64,000 bases of DNA from Clonostachys chloroleuca (GCA_037952775.1 JBANAY010000003.1:13640001-13704000), one strand, 5' to 3'. Counted from the stretch's first letter, positions 1 through 10,860 are shown. The notes: a model not told the origin generated them from the letters alone. Program-made: numbers and translations.

Positions 1-1860
1 GTGTCCGCTTTTCTAATTTATAATTTATAGTAAATTTACAAAGGGGGGCGCATTTTTGGGCCGGGCGTTCGTAGTAGGACAATATAGTGGAGCAGGCGAT
101 TGGGTTCGGGCGGAAACCGCACACATACAGCAGAGAGAGTCTACCGTGATCGCGAAGGCGGGCGTGCCGGCTGGTCCGTCGGCTGACTTGTCGAATTCGG
201 GAAGAAAAGAGGGCATTCCAAATAGCGCAATGTAGGTTAATTAAATTGAAAGCCAGGTCTCAAGACTGTTGAATCGTCTGTACGATATTTCCCTTGCTAG
301 CTGACCTGTTGAAGAGACGGTAGCTGGCTTCGAGCGAGAGAATCCCGTCAGGAAGGGCAAAAGGGTCTCCTGCGGTCAACATCTGAACGCCGCGGAAACA
401 ACAGAATAAGGTAGATTGAAGCGACTTGGATTTCGCAAAAAGAAGAGGAGGCGACAGCGGCCTTTTTAAACCTCCTCATTACTTAGCTGTTCCGACCGCA
501 GAGTCCTGACCCGGTTTTCCCCCACCTCAGTTGGTCTGCTGCTTAAGCGGGCAGAATCTGGTGAACTCTCAAAAGAAGCAGATTGTGTGGCTGTTGCTGC
601 TCTGATAAGCCCTGGGCCTGTTTAGCACCTTCTGGAACCTAACCTTCTCAGTGCACTAATAGCAGCTGAAGGGGGAATTTTTAACGGCGGAGATTTGGGC
701 TGTAATGTAATTTCTATTTGATATCCATTTTTTTCCCTCTTCTTTTAAAATAAACATTCTCTCCTTACTGTATAAGACGTAGAAATAGGTACTCTTGAAC
801 TTCTAGAGAAGAATTGTATCGATTCAAACCCCGCAAGCAGGGCCTATAGGGAACTAAAGAATAATACGCCAATGTGGCCGATTTGGTAATGCAAGGCTTA
901 GCTCTTGCTGTAACCCTTAAGACCTCCAGGGTGATCCGACCTAAAAAGGACTTAGTGAAAGTCACTAAAAAGGTGGCGGAAGGAATAGTGCTCAGCCGAT
1001 TGCATCGTCAGAAAGCCCCACATCCCACTGCGAAGCCACGCAATATCCAAGAAAAGCGCCCATATGTCCGACAACCGCTTGGACTGCCAACGCCAACGGT
1101 CAAAGTCGAGGGAGGTACGGGGTGCCCTAGGAGGAAAAGCAACTTTAGTGTTCAATAATTGTAAATCACACCTCAATTGCGTGGTATTTATTCTTCCAAA
1201 GCTTATACACATGAGAGATCAGACTAGACCCTTCAATGCGCTTTGCGAAGGTGCGATTTGCAAGATGCACTTTGACGAATGACAGTATGGTAGAGGGCTC
1301 TTTCGCCTGTGCGGCCGTTCAGGCCTAATTACATCGTCTACGGAACGACAACCATAAAAGGAAAAATAATATCAATACTTTTATGGTACCGTATGTATGT
1401 ACATACATACAGTACGTTTGTGTACTTACTAATATATACGCAATCAGAGAAAATAGACACTACATTCAATATTATTGACTCTATAGAAACGTCATTGAAC
1501 TTACGCGTAGCAACATATGCTCGGATTCTGAGACCAATATACTCCAGCGCCTTTGATAGTTTCCTTTCCTCTTTGGAGTTAGAAAAGAAAAGATCACTCA
1601 TAATGATATTTCATATTGATTTATGAATGCGTTAGTACCTGAGGGTGTTGGCTTCTAATTAGGAGCAGGACTGTTAAAAGGATTCAGGCATCACGTTAAG
1701 TATGTTCTAAACAACAAATCATTCATAAACTACTTTCAATATCCTTGTCTACATACATGTAATTATTCCATGGTATCAAAAAATTATATATCAGATTCTC
1801 TCATCTTTCCAGGGCAAGTGTAACATGGGAGTAATAATTAAAACAATTAATGGCGTGGTG
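1..1860. other. gene-poor stretch, no supported gene
   Basis: I see no reading frame with convincing protein character here. Positions 1340-1620 are AT-rich and low in complexity. A perfect 20-bp palindrome sits at 1391-1410 and is built from the simple repeat GTAT/ATAC, so it is probably a microsatellite by-product rather than a binding site. Confidence 0.5.
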
Positions 1861-1866
1861 CCTGTA

Positions 1867-2760
1867 TTAGTTCGAGTGACAAAGAGGGAAATCGTTGACC
1901 ATTTCGATTGCGATACCCCCATCTTGAAGTAGGTTAGATGGCATCATAAGAATGTCTAGGGATAAATAAAGATCCTGGTCTAGTAGTTCAAGGAATTTCA
2001 TATCGCTTCTTACCCATGCGCGTAAAATGCCGGCAGGCTCAAAATTGTCCGGACGCCTTGTAAACATTGTTTTAAATATCTGATGATGAGATCTATAAAT
2101 TTGGCTTCATGCGGAGAAAGCACTTGAACTAGCGCATTGTGGTACCTGGCGTCGGCGACTGGCTTATCCATAGATAGAAGATCAATGTCATGCCAGCGTG
2201 AGGCGATTAGCTTGGTGACACGGTCTTGAATGCTACATATCGTCAGCTAAAGCTATGGTTGGTACAAATGGGGGTTACGCATCACGATTACCCTCATATG
2301 AGTAACAAACATACAATGGATCGGTATTCTGGTATGGCTAAAATCTCCAGCCGCTCTCCTTATCTAGAAAGCCAGTAGCCACATCGGCAGCGTTCTTCAT
2401 GGGAGTGTTGTTGTTGTTGCCTGAGATAACGCGGTAAAAAAAGAATAGAGTTCAACAACAATAAAGCAGCCAGGGCCCGACAACTCAACGCAATGAATAC
2501 GAAAATCTAAAAAATATAGCCTTTCCTGGTCCGCCTGAGATGTAGGCATATGGTAGGAAAATTCTATGAACCTTCGTACGGATGATTCACTTGCCGTCAG
2601 GACAGCGGCTCGTCGATGGACTATCAAAGCTGCCTCTTTGAACCTGCCTTCCTTGAGATGACGCGGTATATGAAATCATCAACGGCACCGAGTAACGCAG
2701 TGTCATTAGCATCTACGTCACAGAAGAGCTTGGAAAAAAGGTATTTCTGATACTCGTTGG
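1867..2760 (-). pseudogene. decayed gene of unknown family
   Basis: On the minus strand several stretches read like real protein but are spread over different frames. They are an acidic piece near 2660-2750 (KLFCDVDANDTALLGAVDDF), a piece at 2397-2640 containing FIEFSYHMPTSQADQERLYF, and a piece at 1867-2067 containing DMKFLELLDQDLYLSLDI. In-frame stops and frame changes separate them and no set of good splice sites joins them. I read this as one decayed gene of about 0.9 kb. I do not recognise the family; the composition resembles fungal cytosolic proteins, which is inference only. Confidence 0.35.
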
Positions 2761-2769
2761 CAGGTTGTG

Positions 2770-3465
2770 TAATGCAGAATTGATGGTGCTGAGCTGGAGG
2801 GGGAAGGTGGAGGATAATAGAATGATGGTGACGATATCGGTTTGGTTGTAGGTTTTATAACTCCAGTTAGTTGATTCAAGCTATACATAGCTGGCTCTTC
2901 TCCTTGAAAGTTGCAAGAAATGCAACTTTAGCTGACACAGCGACACTGACCGTATCTTTTGCCTTTTCTCTCTACACCTACATTCGACTTCACAATTGTT
3001 GTTTAACTACCGAAATCGAAGCTATAGATGGATTATAGTTTTAAGCTATATGATGCTGTCTGAGAACTTGCTGCCGGCGTCAGGGATGGACTAAGCATCG
3101 GGACCCTAATCACCTCGCTGTAAAGTTCCGAATAGAAGGTTAGCAGTTGATTGCATGATGGCTTGCTAAGGGGAAGGGGTAACCCGCATACATCATGTGA
3201 TTGTGTCATAGCAGAAAACCGACGTCCAACCTTATCGTGAAAAGATGGTGTGAACGAGACAACAGGTGGGACAAAATTTTGGGCTGATGCGACAAATTCT
3301 GGGATTCATTGCGGTGGAACCACAAGCTCATAGCCTAACCAGCCGGATTTTAGTACCTTATTGCCCTCAAGAAACTTACTTTCCCGTTTATCACTTAAAT
3401 CCAGCACATTTCACGATTGAATTATCGTTAGTTTGTTCCTTTATTATATATCTTGAACGCTCAAA
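2770..3465. other. intergenic region upstream of the coiled-coil gene
   Basis: No gene was recognised. The last part lies directly upstream of the ATG at 3466 and must contain that gene's promoter. A pyrimidine-rich and TA-rich stretch (3430-3455) precedes the ATG, whose context is CAAAATGGC. Confidence 0.4.
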
Positions 3466-4424
3466 ATGGCTACTGTGAAGCAAGAGAGCGCATCGGTTAC
3501 GAAGCCCAGTTCTCCCGAAATGCAAACACCCAGGCCCCCAGCAATCATCTTCCCCCCCCCCCCACCTATCGACGCAAATGTAAGAACAAATGTTGCCAAA
3601 CTTGAACTTTCACGTCCGCTGGATCATAGCCTTTTTGACTCTGCTGATACGAATGCACTGATACAAATGCATAGGGCGGGGAGAATGATTCGATGGACCG
3701 AGACATTTCGGTAGCAGTTAACACTTTGACAAACCTCCGTCAAGAACGTTTGTCCCTGGTGCGTAAGCTTGAGGAGCAGGCTGCAGCCCGCCTTAATGAT
3801 CAGGCTGAATTCAATGAAAAATTATCCAATATGAACAGCAAGTGCCATGAGATGGGTGCGCATTATCAGACCCTGTACGACGTATATAGGTCTGTCTATA
3901 TAAACCACCACAGCCTACAAGAACGCTACACCACTTTAAGCGCTAATCGAGAGGAAGAAAAGAGCTTGGTGAAGGCTCTTGAAATACAAATTCAGAGAGC
4001 CGATGAGGAGGCCGCTGCACAAGAGAAGACAATCAAAGAGCTCAAAGAGAACATTGAATATAATGAGACAACTCTAAGCGAGTTCAAGGAGTGTATGGAG
4101 GAATTTACCAATAAGCTAGACAAGCTTAAGACCGAGAGAGACGAGCTTGAGACCGAGAGAAACACGCTAGCAATCAAAAATGAAAAGGACACCGTACTCA
4201 TCGACCACTTGAAGAATGATCGGCTGGAAATGGCAGAGTTTCAGACACATACTGTCAAGGGACTTGAAAGCGAGATCCAAGAACTTAAAGTTATCCTAGA
4301 GAGGGTGAAGATCGAGCTCTTTCCACGTTACCCCAATATGCATGATAACTTGGACAATATCAGGGAAGTCCTGGAGGAGGATGGAGACACTCTGAAAGCC
4401 AAAAAGCGAAAGAGGAGGACATAA
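3466..4424 (+). CDS. coiled-coil protein with proline-rich N-terminus, two exons
   Basis: The gene can be read as exon 1 (3466-3579), an intron (3580-3674, GTAAGA...CATAG with CTGATAC-type branch sequences), and exon 2 (3675-4424), giving about 287 aa. The splice joins the two frames exactly: exon 1 ends in a proline-rich segment (PPPPPPIDAN) and exon 2 opens with GGENDS followed by MDRDIS. From about residue 60 to 260 the protein is a long charged coiled coil rich in E, K, L and Q, with runs such as TERDELETERNTL. The C-terminus is basic (KAKKRKRRT), a possible nuclear localisation signal. A run of 12-13 C at 3552-3563 encodes the prolines and is a likely site of length variation. Family not recognised. 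Without splicing, the first frame would stop at 3712-3714. Confidence 0.6.
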
Positions 4425-4689
4425 GAATCTTGGAGGAGTATGTACTTAGCATGTTTAGTTTTGTATTTTTCTTCCTAGTTTTCATTTATCAACCATACAG
4501 AATTCTCCGATACATTGAGATATATTTCTGGCTCAAATCCATAAATGTATATACCCGGCGCCCAAAAGCTGGTGGTGAGACTGTTGAGGATACAAATGTA
4601 AATAACTTGCCGACCTCCTGTCAGCTATAGCAGCTACACTTGTTAGTCCTATGTACCAATACCCAATCGGAGACCTAATTCGTCGTGTA

Positions 4690-5300
4690 GATTAATTCAA
4701 ACGAGCCAACGAACGCGAGGCCTAATGAAAAGTTGGCTATAGAAAATGCTTTTGGCACAAAAGTTGGTCTACCAGTTGCTACAACCGACGACTCGCCCAC
4801 TTGTCGCATTTTCGCAAACCATAACGGCAGTGAAGGGCTGGTTCTTAGTGGTAAGTTAAGGACTAACCATGTGAGTTGTATTAGCACTTGAGTAGTAAAT
4901 TAATCGAAGGGCTTGGGAAGGCAGAGCTATGGGAAATGTGTGTGCTTGAAGTATTGAACTCGAGATTTACTGCTAACAGCCTTTAGTGCAGAAGCCGCCT
5001 ATGCGGCCGTGGGGTAATGAAATATGGTGGAACTCTAAGATTTACCAGTAGCTAATGGTTTATTTTAGCTTCTTTCCACCAAAATACATACTGATGTTGG
5101 CACCTTCCAAGATGCCGGACCAATTGAGAAGGATCCACTTGCTTTAGCTATATCTAAAGCTATCCCTTAATCACAACAACCTGACTTCATACTCTCTCTA
5201 GGAACAGGCGAGCTAACGCCAAAGAAAATTCATATGTTATAGATGCTCGGGGTGTTTAGAAAAATGGGCCATTCCACAGACTAGCTCGTATGACTGATAA
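4690..5300 (+). pseudogene. patatin-like phospholipase relic
   Basis: Plus-strand fragments match the pattern of fungal patatin-like (iPLA2-type) phospholipases. NEKLAIENAFGTKVGLPVAT lies near 4725-4785. Near 5090-5215 the sequence reads GTFQDAGPIEKDPLALAISKA and, after a TAA, QPDFILSLGTGELTPKK. The second block corresponds to the family's D-G-G/A loop, which carries the catalytic Asp, and the following 'SLGTG' strand. In-frame stops (for example TAA at about 5168) and frame breaks show that it is dead. The nucleophile-elbow G-x-S-x-G part was not found. Similarity was judged from memory of family motifs, without a search. Confidence 0.55.
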
Positions 5301-5989
5301 GAAAATGTTGGATGAACAGACAAGGAGAACATTTCAAGCGCATCCACGATATCACCGCCCCACAACCAAATTTCAAGACAACATTCCAATGTTAGATGAA
5401 GTAAGCGCATTCAGCTGCTTAAGTCCAATGTTGATCAGGATCAAGCTGTAGTCCCAAAGACCGATAGCATTCTACAGTATCTTTTTGCCTCCTAGTTCTA
5501 CTTTGAACTAGATGCCATACTAGAATGATTCAAGGAAAATATGTAGTGTCTAGCCATATCATGTGATTCATTGGACATAATGATCCAGCCTTCACTGGTC
5601 AGGACAGAGTCTCCAAGAACCGAGTGAGGTTGGGTTAAGATTACGCCGTATTACGAAACTCGCCTGGATGAATCTTTGAATACCTAGATCAACAAGAGCC
5701 TACCGTCGCAAAATAACATCTCCCCGCATTACTATATACAAACTATCTTATCCTAAGCAGTTGTTTATATCAACAGATGGTCGGTTCGATAGCCACACCC
5801 CATAAGCTAGACTAGGTCAAGCCCATAACCAGACGTAAAAGAGAAGCGAGCCTTGAACCCTTTCCATACCTAGGCCACGTATTGGATAAACATCATTATT
5901 CCTAGTCTCACACCTATCTGCATGCTTCACTGTGCGGCTGTGCAACGAGCTATGTGAGATCCTGCATCAAGGAGTACCAATTTCCGAAC
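5301..5989. other. degenerate sequence, no supported gene
   Basis: The sequence is probably the continued decay of the patatin-like locus and other repeat remnants. Stops are frequent in all frames and I see no motif that I can name. Confidence 0.35.
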
Positions 5990-6565
5990 GACTGACTGAG
6001 TTGGTGTCAAGCGGGCGACAGAAAGATACCGCCAACCACGGAGATAACCCACGGGGATTGAAGCCTGCAGCCCAGCGTGTCCGAAAGCACACACAATTCA
6101 CTAGTAAATAACGTCAGGAATTCCGTGGAGACCGGTCTGGCTGCGGATGCAAAAGCAAGGTTCAATCACGCAATAATCGCAGCCACGATGCAACCGACCT
6201 GGAAGGATCAGTTTCACCCAGAGGGGCCAGTCAGCTAGGTTGGAAGACGACAAACCAAGCGGGTTCGATCGTCAAGACCCTGACCTATTGGCTAGAGTAT
6301 ATTGGCTAGAGTAACCCTAGCCGGTAGGATTTACAGCGAACCTAACCTGACGATTAACCTAATACTGAGTCATTGGCACAGGCCCGATTGCTCAGAGAGA
6401 GTTCTGATCTTATCAACCGTACAGATTGAAGGAAAGTTCTAACCTCGGCCGAACGGATGTGAAGTTACCTAGTATTTCAATGCTAGACCGATCCTTGAAG
6501 GACCTTATGAGACAGATGCAGGGCTGCTCTTATGAGGATACGAACAAGGGATTGACGAGGATGTA
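5990..6565 (+). repeat. dispersed repeat, copy 1 (possible solo LTR)
   Basis: This block of about 575 bp is a diverged direct repeat of 15035-15598. Shared stretches include the core TCAGGAATTCCGTGGA, the ACCTGGAAGGATCAGTTTCA segment and CCTGACGATTAACCTAATAC. By eye about 75-80% of bases agree, with small indels; this copy has a local duplication of ATTGGCTAGAGTA near 6290-6313. Length, lack of coding capacity and dispersed occurrence would fit a long terminal repeat or a non-autonomous element. No clean TG...CA ends or target-site duplications could be fixed. Confidence 0.6.
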
Positions 6566-7426
6566 AGGGTCAACGGATCCCTCCTGTAATTACTAGATAG
6601 AGGCAACAGTCTCAATATATCCCTTTTACCTGTATAACTGGAAGCTGTTAGATGGCGACACCAACAATCACAAAGGAAAACTCTTCGTTAGGAGCCAATC
6701 CTCCCCATTTTATCGCTAGGTTTCATGCCAACTAGTTTTCTCTCCACCATTCCAATCCTCCCGATCCTAGTCTAGATTCCAAGCCTCCATTAGCGACAGC
6801 GTGCTGGTTGGGAAATGCGAGGAGTAGGGCGCTCTTAGAGCGTCCGAGGTTGATAAACAACCCAGCTTCTGGCAGCGTGATCATTGCCAGCACGGAACAT
6901 ACGATATCTTCCATCATCATAGTAAAGCCCAACAGTAAAGTCATTGACGTTAGGCACAGCGAGACGGAAGCCTCCAACTGTCAGGAATCCCTTGAGAGCC
7001 CCATTTTTCTAAGATTGTGGCGGACAATCTCATGCATCATGTTCCACCAATGGAGGTTAATTGCGAAATCATCAGCCCCTCTAAAGGGCTTGGGAAGATC
7101 CCGGATCGAGACTTTTGTGCAGATGTTAATCACAGTATCAGTCTTAGCCCGGATAGTAGAGCCTTCACGAAGGAGAGGTTGAACTTCTCAATCTCTGACC
7201 AGAATCTCAGTCGAAATTGAGTGGCGAGGATCTAAGTACCTATGAACCATGAACTTGAGTTAGGTAGAGGGGATGTTGCAATCCTCAATCCGACTACCAA
7301 CGAAGTCTCGCAAGGTTTGCCGAATCCAGTGATCGCAGAGAAATCCGCATTGGCTCGGTGCCCACGTGTTAACGGTTTGCAGAATGCATGATGTTTTTGG
7401 TAGCAAAAAGCGATCAGCTTACTCAT
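6566..7426. other. degenerate flank of the left arm with outlying iterons
   Basis: No gene was recognised. From about 7300 the sequence begins to show the module's subterminal motif: GTTTGCAGAATGCATGATG followed by TTTTTGGTAGCAAAAAGCG at 7375-7412. This is outside the part that is shared with the other arm. Confidence 0.45.
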
Positions 7427-7474
7427 AGTTCGCAGAATGAATTTTATTCTAGGTAGCTAGAAGTTAGTTTAGAT

Positions 7475-7665
7475 GGCGCTTGGCGTAATACATCATGTTC
7501 TCGGTAGCAAAAAACATATTAGCCTATTAATGGCAGTTCGCAGAATACATAATGTTCTCGGTAGCAAATACGATCGGTCTATTCAAAAAATATGGTACAT
7601 ACCTCATACTAACACATTACTATTAATTCGCAGGATGTATATCGTTTGCGGTAATAACCAGCGGA
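7475..7665 (-). repeat. subterminal iterons of the left A/B module
   Basis: Diverged copies of one motif, roughly ACCGAGAACAT-N-ATGTATTCTGCGAACTG when read on the minus strand, recur about every 55-70 bp here. They lie around 7430, 7485-7510, 7532-7565 and 7628-7660, and a further unit lies outside at 7375-7412. Such arrays near element ends often bind the element's own protein; that function is inference. Confidence 0.6.
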
Positions 7666-7802
7666 TGTAACATCATAGCGTTGCAACCTGCTATGCACAA
7701 TAGCTCACAGTACGTTATTCTGCCCTTGCAGACTAGGTATTAAATTAATTTATATTTGGCAAAGGTAATACTATACATTAGTAACCCTATGAACAGTAGA
7801 TT

Positions 7803-8531
7803 CTAGAAGCTGGCGTTTTGGTGCACCCCTATTTCGCCTAGTCCACGACACAAGTCAGCTACACCCGGAAGCCTAACCCCACCAAGTGGTATAGGTGGTG
7901 TCTTGCTTTGGTTCTCGATCTGTCGATTGTTTAATTCGCCAAGTAACTTTGATATCTCGATCCTCGCCTGCTTCCTTGCTGCTTGCTCCTCGGTTTGGCT
8001 CCCAAGTTGCTTGATTGCTTCCTCAGTCTTATTCTTTAGCTCAATAAGAAACCTCTGTTCGTCAAGCAACTTAGCCTGGTCATTCAGCATGCTCCGCTGC
8101 AGGTTGATCTGATCAAGTGCCTCAAGAGCCTTTCCGTATTGCCCCTCAAGCTTCTTGGCCTGTAAGTCAAGTTCCTTGTATTTAGTAGTAAGCCGGGTGT
8201 CCCATGGATATAGTTCCCGGCAAATTGTCCTGATTGCCTCCCTCTTTGCTTCGCTAATAATTTGTTTGATATGGGTCGTAAATTCATTGAGCTGATCTCC
8301 TGCCTCCACCCGAAGCAACTCCTTTGCAGCCTTGACTTGCTCCTCAAGCCTTTGTCTGTGCATGTTTAGATGATCATCTGCTTGGTCGCTGAGCCGCTTC
8401 TTATATTCATCGAGTTGCTCGTCTGTCTCCTTAGTTTGCTCCTCAAGCTGCAAGGTTTCTTCCACCTGTACCTTGATACAATCTGCTTGCAAGCATCTTT
8501 TCTTTGGTTTGTGTCTCAATTGGGCTGGCAT
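7803..8531 (-). CDS. gene B: coiled-coil protein of the A/B module (left copy)
   Basis: The predicted protein has 242 aa from the ATG at 8531 (MPAQLRHKPKKRC). It is almost entirely a charged helix: residues 20-210 are rich in E, K, Q and L with heptad-like spacing, for example QLEEQTKETDEQLDEYKKRL and RIEISKLLGELNNRQIEN. A short tail follows with PPIPLGGVRLPG. The N-terminus is basic (KPKKR). No enzyme motif, membrane segment or signal peptide is visible. The copy in the right arm encodes an identical protein, and a frame-broken relative lies at 19888-20365. It always sits downstream of gene A in the same orientation, separated by an AT-rich spacer. Likely roles, inferred only from context, are oligomerisation or DNA-end binding for the element. 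Family not recognised. Confidence 0.65.
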   Translation of the reverse strand: MPAQLRHKPKKRCLQADCIKVQVEETLQLEEQTKETDEQLDEYKKRLSDQADDHLNMHRQRLEEQVKAAKELLRVEAGDQLNEFTTHIKQIISEAKREAIRTICRELYPWDTRLTTKYKELDLQAKKLEGQYGKALEALDQINLQRSMLNDQAKLLDEQRFLIELKNKTEEAIKQLGSQTEEQAARKQARIEISKLLGELNNRQIENQSKTPPIPLGGVRLPGVADLCRGLGEIGVHQNASF

Positions 8532-9421
8532 AATTGATGGGCCGAGCAAGCTTATAAGGTGATATATTAATTATGAGTAGCGTAAGGGATCGATTAGGCA
8601 GTAAGTTGAGCAGTATGTTAAAATAAATTTAGGACTTTATAAGTGAAGCGGAAAATAGGATTTTCTTTAATAATATAGTAAGTCCCGGGACTAAGAAATC
8701 TGCTATAAAAATGTATGTACTGAAAATTAAAGCTGCTCGCTGAATGCATAGTAGTTCCGGTATTAAATAGCGATAGTTAAATATATGAACTAGCCTAGGC
8801 TGTATATACCAGAAACCCCTACGAGCTAACAGTTTATATAGCGATTGAAGTATATAGATATCTATATATCTAGCTAGCTATATATTAACAGTTTATAGAA
8901 TATATAGTATCTTCAATAGCAAAAAGCGATCTATTACTAGATCCTTATATATAGCTAACTGTAAACTTTTCTAGTAACTCTGGAACCTTATAGCTACCGT
9001 AAGGAGATTATAAGTACAGGTATAAAAACTTAGCTTTCAGTATATCCAAGCAGAGAAGATAACTATAAATCGGATAGTTAAAGAAGTAGTTATTAGCCCT
9101 ATCCGTATTTATTATCAAGCAATCCAAATATAGCTGATTTTAAAAGTTTATATACCCCTATTCTCAATTTTTATTACTTATATAACTCGTGTTACGATAT
9201 ATTCTACCAAGACTTATTATTAGTTCTCCTAATCCTTATTAATCCTTTAGATCTAACTAGTTACTTTTTTCTCTATTTAGTCTGAATATTTTTCCAGAAG
9301 ATATAATATATAATTTAGACTCTACTAGGTAATTATAACTTAAAAACCAGTACACAATAATAGTATCTAGAAGTTAGGTAGATAAATACAGCCTTTAATC
9401 TTTCCGTATATGATAAATTAC
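8532..9421. other. AT-rich spacer between genes B and A (left arm)
   Basis: This stretch of about 890 bp is non-coding and strongly AT-rich, with short self-complementary runs such as TATATAGATATCTATATA near 8850. One iteron-like unit (GCTCGCTGAATGCATAGTAG) lies at 8738-8757. The same spacer is found in the right arm. Confidence 0.55.
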
Positions 9422-10558
9422 CTACCAGACCACTTTCCTATCAAAGATAAGGGCTGCTAGGCCTGGATTACATCTCCTACAGAGGTTTTCATCGCTAGCT
9501 AGATATGTATTAAGCGCAGTATAGTCTGGAACATCGTGTAACTCCTCCCAAGACTCAGTTCCATTATCCCACTGGCAGGAGAACAGCCGTTTTCCATTCT
9601 CCTCCTTATCGCCAACAATTGTTTCTAACCTCTCCTTGCCCGTCTGGCCCTGGCGACTGGGAAGTTTGATAGGAGGTGCGTCCGGGTATGTAGCCTTCTT
9701 CTTCTTGGGTAGTATAATAGCTCTTGATATAGGATAACCAAGAATCTGGACTCTCCTGTCGCCATTCGGTTTAACCTCCAACTCAGAAAGGATCCTGGCT
9801 TCCAGATTCTGATCCCTTCCTTCCAGCTCTTTCCTCTTCCAGCTTCCCGGACCACAACCCCAGTAGGTACACACGGCAGCATTATACCTGGATTGAAGAG
9901 TCTTTTCTGGTACCCAGAAACGCTCTCCGTTTTCTAAATACTTTAGTAAATATATCTCCCCGTCCATCATTTCATCACCGTTAATACAAAGAAAAGGATC
10001 TTCCTCCGGCTTAAGAGCACTTGCCTCCTCAGTACTCTCAAGTTGTTGATGATCATAATCCAAAGTTAGCTGATGGGTAGTTTCATCATCGCTCTCAGTA
10101 TTCTCGCGTAGAGGGTTCTGCTCATAGTCTAGGCCTTGCATATTGCTATCCTTCTGACCAATAGAGCCGATATCTTGCGGGCCGGTTTGGCTCTTTGTTT
10201 GGTCTTCCTGATCACAACTAATGTATAGGCCCAGGTGATTGACTTTATCTTGGCTGCCATCGTTGTCCACCCCATGTGATTTGGGATTCTTGACATCCGT
10301 CAAACGTGGTGTTTCTTGGCCGTGCCAGCCATTTCCATTCGCGTCCTGTTTTTCGCCGCTGCCAGCGACAGCCGTACACGGACTCATCTCCGGATTGAGA
10401 TTCTCGGCACCAGGGACACCCGGATGATTTTGACTAGAATCATCCATATCTACTGGCATCTGCTGTTCGATAGCGGGTTCGACGGTACCATGAACTAGGC
10501 TGCTAGGCGCCTTCCCTCCTCGTCGATGACGCTGTAGACGTCGTTTCTTTAAGGCCAT
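9422..10558 (-). CDS. gene A: protein with two chromodomain-like modules (left, intact copy)
   Basis: The gene encodes a 378-aa protein starting MALKKRRLQRHRRGG, a basic N-terminus that could bind DNA or act as a nuclear signal. Residues 30-180 are acidic, polar and probably disordered. Residues 190-235 contain EIYLLKYLENGERFWVPEKT, and residues 307-355 contain ERLETIVGDKEENGKRLFSC then QWDNGTESWEEL. Both have the pattern of a chromodomain: V/I-E-x-I start, a strand ending in K/Q-W, then x-x-W-x-P/E-x-x-x-L. A lysine-rich linker (PKKKK) lies between them. The tail has a CRRC pair. Chromodomains bind methylated histone tails or target retroelement integration; here the assignment is by eye. 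The right copy has lost one G (GGG to GG) and is frameshifted after residue 15. Confidence 0.65.
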   Translation of the reverse strand: MALKKRRLQRHRRGGKAPSSLVHGTVEPAIEQQMPVDMDDSSQNHPGVPGAENLNPEMSPCTAVAGSGEKQDANGNGWHGQETPRLTDVKNPKSHGVDNDGSQDKVNHLGLYISCDQEDQTKSQTGPQDIGSIGQKDSNMQGLDYEQNPLRENTESDDETTHQLTLDYDHQQLESTEEASALKPEEDPFLCINGDEMMDGEIYLLKYLENGERFWVPEKTLQSRYNAAVCTYWGCGPGSWKRKELEGRDQNLEARILSELEVKPNGDRRVQILGYPISRAIILPKKKKATYPDAPPIKLPSRQGQTGKERLETIVGDKEENGKRLFSCQWDNGTESWEELHDVPDYTALNTYLASDENLCRRCNPGLAALIFDRKVVW

Positions 10559-10860
10559 TCTGGTGTCTTCATGATAATCAGAGTATAAACAATAAGAAAT
10601 CTAGTCATCATTCTTATCTGCGGAATAGCACGCTCATAGATGAGAGACCCACCTTATCCTTCTACCTTGAGTTGTGCTAGGGCCGAGGCAGCCTTAGGTT
10701 GGGCCCACCCTCGGGTTTTGGTGATTTACGGCGATAGGCATTCGCCATATCTCTCGCCGTTTGATACCCCTTTAGGTACCAACATGCTGGCTATTGATTG
10801 CAAGCTTGATTCAATTCGAGGGCGCAGGCGTTATTACGCAGCATAAAGGTAACGTTTTGC

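Larger units (their letters stand above)
7427..10815 (-). mobile_element. A/B module, left arm of a large inverted duplication
   Basis: This 3.39-kb block is the reverse complement of 27349-30737. The inner end is sharp: both copies share sequence up to CTTGATTCAAT and then differ completely. The outer end lies in iterated motifs around AGTTCGCAGAATGAAT. Direct comparison shows seven substitutions between the two arms in the outermost 190 bp (7427-7620). In the parts that I compared further in, the arms were identical except for one base in gene A. The block holds gene B (7803-8531), an AT-rich spacer and gene A (9422-10558), both on the minus strand. No terminal inverted repeats of its own and no target-site duplication were found, so calling it a mobile element is inference. 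Support comes from a third, decayed copy at 17.6-20.4 kb. Confidence 0.7.

Noticed and set aside
1391..1410. Perfect 20-bp palindrome as a possible binding site
   Set aside because: It consists of GTAT/ATAC simple sequence and is expected in AT-rich microsatellite DNA.
3992..4201. Serine/leucine-rich frame antisense to the coiled-coil gene
   Set aside because: Antisense shadow of a Glu/Lys-rich coiled coil; composition is explained by the sense strand.
6240..6300. GGTTCGATC stretch as a possible tRNA T-arm
   Set aside because: No matching acceptor, D-arm or anticodon stem could be formed around it; it belongs to the dispersed repeat.
10640..10846. Open frames at 10640-10846 and 27294-27524 with nearly the same peptide
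   Set aside because: They are the same non-coding inner end of the two arms seen from both copies; no domain or conserved start supports a gene.
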